Below, piece after piece: positions 10,424-20,416 of a stretch of 64,000 bases of DNA. The translations under genes and the position numbers were made by a program. Source of the stretch: Aquilaria yunnanensis. Taxonomy: Eukaryota > Streptophyta > Magnoliopsida > Malvales > Thymelaeaceae. The stretch is from contig CM077598.1 of the NCBI GenBank assembly GCA_039654915.1, positions 75,730,041 to 75,794,040 on the forward strand, written 5' to 3'. Below the pieces are notes generated by a model that worked only from the letters and a program-made list of their open reading frames with translations, made no database searches and was not told the origin of the DNA. The stretch's first letter is position 1. Each line of letters begins with the position of its first letter.

Positions 10424-13315
10424 AGTAGCAAAGATCAAGCTTCCTCCTCTTCCAAGTTGGTAAGATCTAAATGCCAAGTATGACTACCACGTAGGCTCAA
10501 TCGGACATTCAACTAGAAATTGTATTGCATTGAAACTCATGATTTAACAGTTGATCGATTCCAAATGACTAGATCCCGATGTGATTGGTAATTGAAAGTG
10601 AAGATCATAAGCTGGAATTACATTGACTTGGGAAGGGCTCTAAGTTAGATCCGACCTAGCAGTTCGTACATACTTTTGAATACTAAAGGAATCCTTCAAG
10701 TAGACTTGTATCTTTGAGAGCTTGCCAAAGTAATTTAATAGTAAAAATATGCTAGATTTAGTCCAGAATCTAGGGTGTAGTCTTTGTTAAATGGACACCT
10801 GTTATTCTTTTCTTGTCCAATAAAAAGACGTAATGTGTGCATTCTATCACTTTTTACCAAAAATTCCATTTTTACATCTATTTCACTCTTTGCCATTACA
10901 CCATTCATTTCACCATCTTGGAATCACATTTTTGTTTTGTAAACAAACACAAATGTGACAATACTACTCATGGGTGGAAATGAAAGTTAAGAGAGATTTG
11001 ATGGTGGTAATCTTGAAAATGCTGCAAAATCTAGTAAGAAGGAACTTAAATGTTGCACCTCAACTTTCATCACACAAAAGCAAAATGAAGGTGACATTGG
11101 TTATCAGCATCATTGTAGGAAGTTCTTGGTTAGCTTCTGAAGAAGGTCCTCCTCATATTAAATGGCTTTGGTGGCACCCCAATTTTATGAATGCTCAACA
11201 CAAGAAAAGGTTCTCAGTTCTTCGCAACATAAATTCTAAAAAGGAAAGAAGTTCATCCCTTCCATTAAAAGGCAACAAAAGAAATTCAAAAAAGGAAGGA
11301 TAGAGAGCAGCATGAGCAGCTAATGTCACTTGAGTCATCTCACTTATGAAGGGTTATCTAGCACATCGTCCAAACCATAGCTCATAAAAAAAAAGAAGAA
11401 AAAAAAAGAAAGAAAAGGATTAAGGCTCGTTAGGTTGTTAGTCTCCAACACAGCCTAGGTAAAAGTTAAAGTAAAGGAAAGAAAATGAAATAAAAGAAAA
11501 AGAAAAATAAAAAAGTGAGCTATGGATTCTAGACTGAAAACCCACAAAGGCAATTTAGAAGATAAATGCAACATTCAAAGCAAGTTTACATACAAATTAT
11601 GAGAGTTTGGGGGCAACAAATGAGGTCTGACTTTCTAAAAAAGGATGTAAGTTTGAGGTTGTCACTATTGAGTTTTTCAAGGCAATCATATATGCTCATG
11701 AGTGGCATTAAAAAGCCCATTTTCACACCATTCAAACTCAATTTTCCTTAACCTAACATTTGCCTATCAATATCATCCTCATTCATTTAAAAGGCTATCA
11801 TTTTGAAACTTGTTTCTACCTTTTTGTCTTGCACATTTTATGTCTTTGAGTTGGAAAGGGGAACAATAACAGGACATTTTAATCAAATATAGAGACCGTA
11901 AGTTATTTTGTCAAGCTTTGCAAATTGATGAAAGTTTTTCTTTAAGGCTAAATTATTATTCATTAATGTTTTCAGACTTAAAAATTAAGAGATAGCTTGA
12001 GATTTTCTTTAAGAAGGTGTAGTTTTTGAAAGAGAAATTCATAATCAAGTGCCATCACGAAGGTTTAGAAAGTCATGACCTTTATAAGTTAAAGCGAGTT
12101 GATACCTTTATCCACATGGGCACCATATTCAGGGGACAAAGTAATCTCTACGGAGTGCAAGGAAAGCACTACCAACAGAAAAGCTAAATAGATAAGGGGG
12201 CAAGTTTCATGGATTAGAACTTGAGTTCAAGGAAAGGCAATCACTCATACAATAACATGGGGGATGAGTAAGCACTAGCATGGTCACAAAGAAAGGAAGA
12301 GAATAAAGAGGCATTGTTGATTGAGCCTTCAGATAGCATGAAATCCATGGTGAGGTAAGGAGAAGTTCCTAATAGCTCAAGGAAAGGAATCACAGCAGGT
12401 AATCATAAAATTCACTCATGCATCATGGTTTTCATCAAAGTAATTCTAAGAATGCAAAGATTAAGAAGCATGCATCATGAGAATCATCATATCATTTCCA
12501 TCATGCTTTTATCACAAGTAGGTTTCAATAAAGTTTGGTGTAGATAGCTAAGGAGGAATTCAGTCAAAGTACATTAAGATAAGACATTTTAGATAAGAGA
12601 AAGGGAGTGTTTAAACCACATAACATTTGCCAAGGGTTAGAGACTACAATTTCTCAAGGGTATGCAAGCGAATGAAGTTTTATGGTCCAAGTAAGTTCAC
12701 ACAAAATGAGATCAAATGACATATAAGTTAAAGCAAGGTTTTAAATGAGAAAGGTTTCTCTACCTCATCACATTTAAAGGAAATCTAAACTGAGGTTTCA
12801 AAGAGAAGGTAATTCTCATCCTTGTCACGTAGGTCAAACTGAGGTTTTAATTGAGAAAGGTTTCTATATCTCATCACATTTAAAGGAAAGCTAAACTGAG
12901 GTTCCAAAGAGAAGGTAATTCTCTTCCTTGTCACTTAGGTTAAACCGAGGTTTGAAATGAAAAAATTTTCTTTACCTCATCACATTCAAAGAAAAGCTAA
13001 AGCCGAGGTTCCAAAGAGAAGGTAATTCTCTTCCTCGTAATTTGAGTCAAACCAAGGTTTTAAATGAGAAAGGTTTCTCTACATCATCACACCCACTCCA
13101 AGGCTAAACTACGTTTTAAAGATTGAAATCTAAGTAAGTTTTCACTATCAAATAAATCATGGTTTATTTTCATGATGGGGGGCATATTTAAGAGGTGGAC
13201 ATCGATACATTGTCATAACATTTTTCAAACCATTTTTCATCTTGTTTGGATGGTTGTTCTCAAATCTCATTTCAAGACATTTTCAAGGTATTTTTAAGGT
13301 ATCTGAAGATATTTT
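10424..13315. other. AT-rich repeat DNA without recognisable genes (host of element A)
   Basis: About 2.9 kb of AT-rich, purine-rich sequence. The longest frame, 10974-11303 (109 aa, Lys-rich), matches nothing I recognise and has no domain signature. A tandem repeat occupies 12736-13100, and a GGGGGGCA polypurine run lies near 13177. The style continues across element A at 24474-25532 and across element B at 40190-40374. I infer one older element or repeat array (called F) into which A and B inserted. Confidence 0.55.
12736..13100. repeat. Tandem repeat, unit about 106 bp, about 3.4 copies
   Basis: Units start near 12736, 12842, 12948 and 13055 with the theme GAGGTTTTAAATGAGAAAGG, followed by CTCATCACATTTAAAGGAAA and GAGAAGGTAATTCTC. 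Spacing is 106, 106 and 107 bp. A diverged relative lies on the other side of element A near 24790-24870, which links the two flanks. Confidence 0.8.
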
Positions 13316-13320
13316 CAACT

Positions 13321-14188
13321 TGATAGCCAAAGGCTATCGCCTCAATCTGGCCGAACACCCTGCCACAACAATGGCCAGAAGAACTGGCACTTCCCGGGAA
13401 CAGGTTGAATCATGCACCTCGGGAGATAGCCGGAGAGCTTCGAGCCTCGGCACGCCAATAAAACTTGAGGACTCCATTCGCCCCCCAAGGTTGTGAACAG
13501 CGCGCCTTCGGAAAAGTGGCACCAGACATTGCTCCCCGAACATGATATCCCCGAAGGCGGAACCCCCTGGAACTGGGAACCCCTGAACTGAGGGGATGCT
13601 TCCCGAAGAGGCTCTGTCCGAACTAGAGGACGACCTCGCCCAGGGACCTCGGGAGTACGGTAGGAGCATTTATGGAAGCATTTAAGGAAGCCTCTGACAC
13701 GTCCCACCACAGACGTAAAAAGTCGCCCTGACGCGCAGACGCCATCAGAATCACATCATGGCCCGTCTCAGCACAAGGCTCGAGGTGAGCTGGTTACCAA
13801 CTATCTGTCCCCTACGCCCAGAAGTTCAGGAGCATCCGACCGCACACGTGTCATGATCTGAACGGGCTAGGTATTCCTATATATACAGGAAATAAATACT
13901 TGACAGGAGGTTGGTAGGCCAGAGATACAGCTCCCACACTCTGAGAAAATACCAGGCGAGACTTTTCTGCCTTTCTCTTTGAGCTAGTGACTTCCTCCTT
14001 TTTCCGGCCACCACTGACTTGGGCGTCAGAGGCTCCCCCCCCCGGAAAAACACTCCGGGGGCCTCCTAACCCTGTTTACCAGCTTTTCAGGTACTCTCCT
14101 TGAGGCGACCCACCTTCCAGGCGTTCTTCCTCCTAGAAGTCTCCTCAACAGTCATCATGACTCAAAATGATGAGGCCCCAGGCCATCA
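13321..14188 (+). mobile_element. Element A 5' LTR (868 bp)
   Basis: Starts TGATAGCC and ends GGCCATCA. The first 20 bases form a hairpin (GATAGCC-AAA-GGCTATC). It carries a G-box CACGTG at 13845-13850, a TATA box at 13878-13885, then a CT-rich leader. A C-tract of variable length near 14037 differs between the two LTRs. The LTR end contains an ATG (14157) in frame with gag. Confidence 0.95.
13845..13885 (+). promoter_or_regulatory. Element A LTR core promoter: G-box plus TATA
   Basis: CACGTGTCATGATCTGAACG begins at 13845 and is followed 28 bp after the G-box by TATATATA (13878-13885). The same CACGTG-TCATGATCTGAACG block occurs in the element D LTR. Shorter versions occur in the LTRs of B and E, each 28 to 50 bp upstream of a TATA box. 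Transcription should start about 30 bp downstream, near 13910. G-boxes bind plant bZIP and bHLH factors; which one acts here is unknown. Confidence 0.75.
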
Positions 14189-17100
14189 TTTGGCGCCGTC
14201 TGTGGGAACCCGCTTGCAAATCACCGTCGTTAAGACTCGGCGTTCTAAGGACAAGGGACTCCCAAGGTCCTCGTCCGCGCCTGAGATACAACCGGCCGCT
14301 GAGCAGACACTCCCAGAGACTTCTACGCCCGAGGAAGACCGCCCTCTGGTAATTACCATGAGCTTCTTGAGGGATTTTCAGCGCTCGGTCGTTGCTGAAA
14401 TGACTCAGCAGATTGACCGAAGATGGCCACAGCAGTCACAGGCCCAGAAACCCTCCTCATCAACACGCCCTCGGGAGATAAGCCCCAAGTCTACACACCG
14501 CAGTTCAGAAAGTGGAGATCCTCGCGGAGAATCATCCACAGAAGATATAGCCCTCGGGAAACGGCCTGTGGGACAAACCGGGTCCAAGCGACTGAGAGTC
14601 TCACAGCGAAGCAGTTCGTCGCCCGAGGCGAGGTCCCTGACCCCTCCGCGCCGAACTCGCTCCCCGAAAAGGCGCCATCGATGTCCCTCCCGCGAAGCTG
14701 GTCCTAGCGCCACTGCGCTTATGGAAAGGATATTGGCACGACTGGACAGAGTGGAGAAGCAAGTGACCGGAAAACCCGTTTGGGACAGGCTGTCGGGGGC
14801 ATTTTGCGAAGATGGCTCCCCGTTTATTCGCGCTGTCGTTGAGGCAGCTATGCCAGGCGACTTCAGAGTGCCTAGGCTGGAGATCTATGATGGCCGGACT
14901 GATCCACAGGCCCGTCTGACGAAGTACAGACGGAGCATGATAATGCACAGAGCTGATGACGCTACCATGTGCAAATGCTTCGAAGTCACCCTCACGGGCC
15001 CAGCAACAGCATGGTACAATTCCTTGCCCCCAGGGACTATTACTGAGTTCCAGGAGTTGTCCACAGCCTTCACCCAGCAGTTCATTGGGAGCAGGCCAAC
15101 GGCCAAAATGCCTGTGCAGATGTTCGACATAGAGCAGAGAAACGGAGAGACAATCCGAGACTATGTCGAACGATTCAACAGGGAAGCACTCAGCGTCCCG
15201 GACTTCCGGCCCGAAATTCGCATCCTCGCTATGACACGGGGCCTTCGGCGTGACTCACAGCTGTTCTACGAGTTCTCAAAGGACCCCCCGGAGACCCTCG
15301 GAGAATTTTACCGAAGGGCAGAGCAGCACATGACAGCCGAGGAATTGAGGATGACGGGGCCGAAGTCTGATCATCACCGCGCCGAAGGGTCCAGTCAGCA
15401 AGCTCGGCATCTTTCTGAACACACATTCTCACGGCGAATGCGAGGAAGGAAACCTCAAAGTTTCACGCCCTTGAGCACGACACGGACCAACATTCTCATG
15501 GCGCTGGAAAGGCAAGGGACGCAGAATCGGAGGCCAAAGGCCATGGCCGCCGATAATAAGAAAAATACCAAGAAGTTCTGCCAGTTTCATCGCGACCACG
15601 GTCATGACACCGAAGACTGTTTCCAGCTGAAGAAGTACATAGAATCGCTGATCAAACAGGGCCAACTTCGCAAGTACCTGCGGATGCCCTCCCCAAAGGG
15701 CAGAAAAGAGGAGGAAGAGAGGGCCGAAAACGAGGACTATGACTCCGACAGGCGGAGAAACAGAAGTCCAAAAAGGCGCCTTCCACCTCCAGTAGGGGTC
15801 ATCCAAACCATCACCACGGGGCTCCCATCCTCGGAAAGAAAGCGGAAGGCCAGAGAAACTGCAGTTATGGAGTATCAAAGTCCATCAAAGAAACTGGCTC
15901 GCAAAGATGGCTCCACCGTCGTCTTCCCCCACGACGACCCACTGCTGATAATGGCGAGAATAGGGAACTGGGACGTCAAGAGAGTGTTGCTTGATGATGG
16001 CTCAAATGCTGACGTACTATTCTCTCACTTACTGCCGAGCTTGGGCATCTCCAGCAGCGAGCTTAAACCTGTCACCACGCCCACCTTCGGCGTTGGGCCA
16101 TCCGAACTACCCGTCCTCGGATGGATCGACCTCCCTTTGATGATGAAAGGCACTTTGGTAGACGGAGCAGCTGAGTTGTACGCGTCCACAATGGCAAGAT
16201 TCATCGTCATGGACGTCCCATCTTCGTACAACGCCATCCTTGGAAGGCAGACTCAGGGGAACCTGCACATTCGCCCCGATGTGAAGTACTTGACTGTCAC
16301 ATTCGCCACCAAGGATGGAGATGCAGAGGTCTTCATCGACCAAGCCGAGGTAAGAAAGGTGTTTGTAAAAGCACGAAAGGCTCCGGCAAACAACTCTACA
16401 CAAACGGTGGAGGCAAAGGCGCAGGAAGGCAAAAAAGGAGATCCTGCAGAAGCAGAAACGGAAGCAGTAGATCTTGTCCCAGGACAATCTACCCGAATAG
16501 GGAAGAGCTTGGCCAAAGGTGATAAGGAAAATCTTGTATCCTTTCTGCTAAAAAATAAAGATCTGTTTGCCTACTCGCCGAAAGACATGCCAGGTGTGAA
16601 CCCTGGCATAGTACAGAACAGCCTCAAAGTAAGCCCGGAAGCAAAACCTATCAGGCAAAAGAAACGAAGCATCTCAGCCCACAAAAGCAACTTCGTGAAA
16701 ACCGAAGTCCAGCGCCTATTGGATGCTGAAGTTATCAGGGAGGTAAAATACCCCGAGTGGTTAAGCAACGTGGTCATCGCCACAAAAGAAGGCAGCAGCA
16801 AACTCCGGATGTGCATTGATTTCAGAAACTTGAACGATGCTTGCCCGAAAGACTCATTTCCCCTCCCCCCAATAGATCAACTGGTAGATTCAACGGCCGA
16901 ATACGGGCTCCTGAGCTTCCTAGATGCCTTCAGCGGCTACCATCAGATAAGGATGGACCCCGAAGATGAAGAGAAAACTGCCTTCATCACCGAGGGAGGA
17001 ACCTACTGCTATGTCAGAATGCCCTTCGGGCTCAAAAATGCAGGAGCCACCTACCAGAGACTGATGAACAAGGTCTTCAAGGACCAAATAGGGAGAAACA

Positions 17101-19649
17101 TGGAGGTATATGTTGATGATATGATAGTCAAAAGCAAGCTGCCCGGCTACCACGTTGCAGATTTGGAGGAAACCTTCCAAAAGCTCAGAGCCTTTGGGAT
17201 TCGCCTTAATCCCGAGAAGTGCATCTTCGGCGTGACCTCGGGAAAATTCCTTGGATACATGGTATCCGAAAGGGGCATTGACGCCAATCCTGAGAAGATT
17301 AAGGCTCTGCTTGAGTTCCGAACTCCTGCCACAGTCAAAGACGTGCAGAGACTAACCGGAAGAATAACCTCTCTGAGAAGGTTTATTTCCAGGTACGGAG
17401 ATAGGTGTAGACCTTTCTTCAAAGTCCTCACAAAGGCAGCAAAGATGGAAGGCGACCTCGGAAGAAACAGTCATCCTTGGGATGAAGATTGCCAAAAGGC
17501 CTGGAAAGAACTCAAAGTCTACCTGGCCAGCCTGCCGACTCTGCGACAACCTCGGGAGGGAGAACCCCTCGTACTGTACCTCGCCGTCACAAAAAAGGCC
17601 GTGAGCTCGGTCCTGGTGAAAGAAGAAGGGCCGAAACAATGGCCGGTCTACTACGTCAGCAAGTCCCTGCATGGCGCCGAAGTCAGGTACCCTTTGCTTC
17701 AAAAAGCTATATACGCCTTGGTGCTTGCAGGAAGAAGACTGCGACCATATTTCCAGGCTCACCCCATCATCGTCCGAAGTAGTCTACCACTACGGGATGT
17801 TATGAAGAGAGTGGATCATTCGGGAAGGCTCTCCAAGTGGTGCATAGAGCTTGGCGAGCATGAAATCACGTATGAGCCTCGGAAGGCCATAAAAGCCCAA
17901 GCATTGGTAGATTTTATCGCCAAAATACCCACCACTGAGGAGAACCACTCAGATCCGAAAGAAGGTGAGCCAGAATGGACCTTGCATGTTGACGGAGCCT
18001 CGGGGTCCGAACACCAGGGAGCTGGAATAGTTATCAGAGGACCCGAAGGCCTAGAGGTGATGAAGGCTATCAAGTTCAGCTTCAACGTTACCAATAATGT
18101 GGCTGAGTATGAAGCCCTCATAGCGGGATTACGCTTGGCTAGAAAGATTGGCGTGAGAAACTTAAGGGCTCACAGCGATTCCCAGCTGGTAGTTCGGCAG
18201 ACGGCAGGAGATTATGGGGCGAAGGACCCAATCTTGGCAAAATACCACGAGCTGGTAACAAAACTCATCCAAGAGTTTGACGCCGTGCGGATCGAAAATG
18301 TACCCCGGCGGAATAACACTGAGGCAGATTGCTTAGCGAAGTCCAAAACATACACCGAGGTGCTAGACCATCCAAGCATCTCCGTGCTAAGCGTAACGAC
18401 CTCGGGAACAGGGTGGAAGGACCCCATAAAGAGATACCTCGCAGAGAATGAGCTTCCCGAAGACGCCGGCAATGCTGCAACACTGCGAAGACGCGCCGGA
18501 AGATTCTTCCTTATTGGTGAAGAGTTATATCGGCAAGGATATGCAAATCCGCTGCAGAGGTGTGTGGGCAAAGAGGATACTGAGATGGTCCTCGAAGAAG
18601 TTCACGAAGGCATGTGCGGCTCGCACATTGGAACTGATGCCCTTGCAGCAGTGATACTCCGCCAAGGATACTTCTGGCCTACCCTGAGAAAGGACGTAAG
18701 GCAGTTCGTCCAGAACTGCGGTAGTTGCCAGAGGCATGCAAAAATCCAGAGGATACCCTCGGAAATGGTAACGTCGGCAGACTATCCTTGGCCCTTCGCA
18801 GTCTGGGGTATAGACCTTATTGGGCCACTCCCCACAGCGCCCGGAGGCGTGAAATTCTGCGTGGTAGCAGTGGACTATTTCTCAAAGTGGGTAGAGGCAG
18901 AACCACTAGCAACTATCTCGGCAAAAGAAGTGCAGAAGTTCATATGGAAGAACATCGTATGCAGATTTGGCATACCGAGGGTACTAGTAGCTGATAATGG
19001 ATCCCAGTTCATAGACAAAGGATTCCAGGAATTCATCAGCGACCTCGGAATAAAGATGCACTTCGCCCCAGTAGCTCACCCCCAAAGCAATGGGCAGGTG
19101 GAAGTATCAAACAGGACCATAAAAGATGGCCTGAAAAAGAGACTTGGGGAAGCCAAGGGGAAATGGCCAGGAGAACTCCAAAGTGTATTGTGGAGCTACC
19201 GAACGACGCCACGAAGAGCCACAGGGGAAACTCCCTTCTCACTCGTCTTCGGAACAAAGGCCATCATCCCAATAGAGATAGTTCAGCCTTCAATACGGGT
19301 GCAAGTATTTGATGAAGGAGGAAACGACCTCGGTCTGAAAACTAAGCTCGACCTTGTGGCCGAACACAGAGAAATAGCCGAGCTGAGAAGAAAAGCTTTC
19401 CAGCAAAGAGTGGCCGCGGCTATCAACTTAAAAGCCAGGCCAAAAGAAATCAAAAAAGGAGACCTCGTTCTCCGAAAGGCCGACTTTGCACCCCGAAGGC
19501 CATCTCACGGAGTACTTCGCGCAAATTGGGAAGGACCTTATCTGGTTCTCGCCGAAGTACGAAAAGGCGTGTACAAGCTTGGCGACGCCGAAGGCGTAGA
19601 ATTGAAAAACACTTGGCATTCAGACGCCTTGAAAAAATTCTACGCCTAA
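14157..19649 (+). CDS. Element A Gag-Pol polyprotein (intact)
   Basis: Single unbroken frame. I choose ATG 14157 (MTQNDEAPGHHLAPSVG): it is the first ATG downstream of the predicted transcription start, and equivalent starts exist in elements B to E. The frame runs through the LTR end and PBS. Numbering residues from the frame's first codon (14100): Gag capsid about 245-400 (WYNSLPPGTI, QRNGETIRDYVERFN); zinc knuckle 494-510 (CQFHRDHGHDTEDC); aspartic protease at DDGSNADVLF (632-641); RT with YVDD 1004-1007; retroviral-type RNase H region about 1110-1260; second, archaeal-type RNase H from VDGASG (1298); integrase HHCC (H1502 to C1540 and C1543) and D1572, D1632, E1668 (D,D-35-E). Stop TAA at 19647-19649. 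No separate env and no chromodomain seen. Codon use is GC-richer than the flanks. Products form virus-like particles, copy the RNA and integrate the cDNA. Confidence 0.96.
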   Translation: MTQNDEAPGHHLAPSVGTRLQITVVKTRRSKDKGLPRSSSAPEIQPAAEQTLPETSTPEEDRPLVITMSFLRDFQRSVVAEMTQQIDRRWPQQSQAQKPSSSTRPREISPKSTHRSSESGDPRGESSTEDIALGKRPVGQTGSKRLRVSQRSSSSPEARSLTPPRRTRSPKRRHRCPSREAGPSATALMERILARLDRVEKQVTGKPVWDRLSGAFCEDGSPFIRAVVEAAMPGDFRVPRLEIYDGRTDPQARLTKYRRSMIMHRADDATMCKCFEVTLTGPATAWYNSLPPGTITEFQELSTAFTQQFIGSRPTAKMPVQMFDIEQRNGETIRDYVERFNREALSVPDFRPEIRILAMTRGLRRDSQLFYEFSKDPPETLGEFYRRAEQHMTAEELRMTGPKSDHHRAEGSSQQARHLSEHTFSRRMRGRKPQSFTPLSTTRTNILMALERQGTQNRRPKAMAADNKKNTKKFCQFHRDHGHDTEDCFQLKKYIESLIKQGQLRKYLRMPSPKGRKEEEERAENEDYDSDRRRNRSPKRRLPPPVGVIQTITTGLPSSERKRKARETAVMEYQSPSKKLARKDGSTVVFPHDDPLLIMARIGNWDVKRVLLDDGSNADVLFSHLLPSLGISSSELKPVTTPTFGVGPSELPVLGWIDLPLMMKGTLVDGAAELYASTMARFIVMDVPSSYNAILGRQTQGNLHIRPDVKYLTVTFATKDGDAEVFIDQAEVRKVFVKARKAPANNSTQTVEAKAQEGKKGDPAEAETEAVDLVPGQSTRIGKSLAKGDKENLVSFLLKNKDLFAYSPKDMPGVNPGIVQNSLKVSPEAKPIRQKKRSISAHKSNFVKTEVQRLLDAEVIREVKYPEWLSNVVIATKEGSSKLRMCIDFRNLNDACPKDSFPLPPIDQLVDSTAEYGLLSFLDAFSGYHQIRMDPEDEEKTAFITEGGTYCYVRMPFGLKNAGATYQRLMNKVFKDQIGRNMEVYVDDMIVKSKLPGYHVADLEETFQKLRAFGIRLNPEKCIFGVTSGKFLGYMVSERGIDANPEKIKALLEFRTPATVKDVQRLTGRITSLRRFISRYGDRCRPFFKVLTKAAKMEGDLGRNSHPWDEDCQKAWKELKVYLASLPTLRQPREGEPLVLYLAVTKKAVSSVLVKEEGPKQWPVYYVSKSLHGAEVRYPLLQKAIYALVLAGRRLRPYFQAHPIIVRSSLPLRDVMKRVDHSGRLSKWCIELGEHEITYEPRKAIKAQALVDFIAKIPTTEENHSDPKEGEPEWTLHVDGASGSEHQGAGIVIRGPEGLEVMKAIKFSFNVTNNVAEYEALIAGLRLARKIGVRNLRAHSDSQLVVRQTAGDYGAKDPILAKYHELVTKLIQEFDAVRIENVPRRNNTEADCLAKSKTYTEVLDHPSISVLSVTTSGTGWKDPIKRYLAENELPEDAGNAATLRRRAGRFFLIGEELYRQGYANPLQRCVGKEDTEMVLEEVHEGMCGSHIGTDALAAVILRQGYFWPTLRKDVRQFVQNCGSCQRHAKIQRIPSEMVTSADYPWPFAVWGIDLIGPLPTAPGGVKFCVVAVDYFSKWVEAEPLATISAKEVQKFIWKNIVCRFGIPRVLVADNGSQFIDKGFQEFISDLGIKMHFAPVAHPQSNGQVEVSNRTIKDGLKKRLGEAKGKWPGELQSVLWSYRTTPRRATGETPFSLVFGTKAIIPIEIVQPSIRVQVFDEGGNDLGLKTKLDLVAEHREIAELRRKAFQQRVAAAINLKARPKEIKKGDLVLRKADFAPRRPSHGVLRANWEGPYLVLAEVRKGVYKLGDAEGVELKNTWHSDALKKFYA
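14191..14208 (+). promoter_or_regulatory. Element A primer binding site
   Basis: TGGCGCCGTCTGTGGGAA lies two bases after the LTR end. The TGGCGCCGT portion fits the 3' end of plant tRNA-Asp, used by many plant gypsy elements; the match fades after about ten bases, so the tRNA assignment is tentative. The site is also coding: it is read as LAPSVG within the Gag frame. Confidence 0.85.
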
Positions 19650-19794
19650 GGTTGAGCGGAAGAGATATATTGTACAAGAAATATTCTAAGTACAGGATGG
19701 TCCGGAGAAGAATGGTCTTGAGAAAATTTTTAAGTATACCAAATTGTCCAGGACAAAATTCCGCGAAGGTGCTCGCCACGAAAAAAGCAGATGT

Positions 19795-20300
19795 GACTTC
19801 CCGAAGTCCCTTGAGCCACTATGCTCGGGAAAAATGGGAAACAAAAATCTTGCAAAAGTACTCGGCATAATCAGTGCAGAGAAAATTTCCCGAACACCCT
19901 TGAGCGAACATGCTCGGGAAAAAGGGAAAGCAAGAATCTCGCAAAAGTACACGCCAAAACAAAAGCAGAGGTAATTTCCGAACACCCTTGAGCGAACGTG
20001 CTCGGGAAAAAGGGAAATGAGCAATCTCGTGAAAATTTTCCTAAGTCACTTGAGCAAATATGCTCGGGACAATAGGAAGACAGAAAAATTTGGCTGAAGG
20101 TTTTCCGAAGTCCCTTGAGCGAACATTTTCGGGATAAAAGGGAACAAAAAGCCTGCAAAAGACTTAGCCAAATTTTTACAAACTTTCCAGAAAGTCTCTT
20201 GAGCGAGCACGCTCGGGACAAAGGAAGGTAAAAAGTTTCTTTGGTTGTAGGTTTTCCGAAAGTCTCTTGAGCAAACGTGTTCGGGACAGTGGAAATGAAG
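19795..20300 (+). repeat. Element A variable tandem repeat between pol and antisense gene (about 7 copies)
   Basis: Seven copies of a roughly 38-base core (for example CCCTTGAGCGAACATGCTCG followed by GGAAAAAGGGA) start near 19802, 19885, 19978, 20041, 20107, 20190 and 20258, with spacers of about 25 to 50 bases. Each core begins with a CCGAA-type and ends with a TCGGG-type block, so it can fold into a short stem. The 155-residue minus-strand frame across it only reflects the repeat. No similar array is visible in element B. Confidence 0.85.
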
Positions 20301-20416
20301 AAACTTGCAAGAAAGGACTTAGCCAAAAGATTGTTCATTTAGAGCAAATCACCTTACAAAAGAAGTGCCCAAAGAAGGAGCACAAAGGAGAAATATAAGA
20401 GGAGCCCTAAAGCAAA

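Noticed and set aside
10974..11303. 109-residue Lys-rich frame as a host gene
   Set aside because: No recognisable domain, no splice or promoter context, AT-rich repeat surroundings.
14100..14156. Upstream extension of the gag-pol frame to 14100
   Set aside because: The codon at 14100 is TTG, not ATG; the first ATG in the leader is 14157 and it has counterparts in the other elements.
14405..19779. Many minus-strand frames opposite the element A gag-pol
   Set aside because: Shadows of a GC-biased coding frame; none has conserved counterparts in elements B or C, unlike the antisense gene at 20417-22766.
19871..20338. 155-residue minus-strand frame
   Set aside because: It is made of the 38-base tandem repeats read in one frame; no start context, domain or counterpart in element B.
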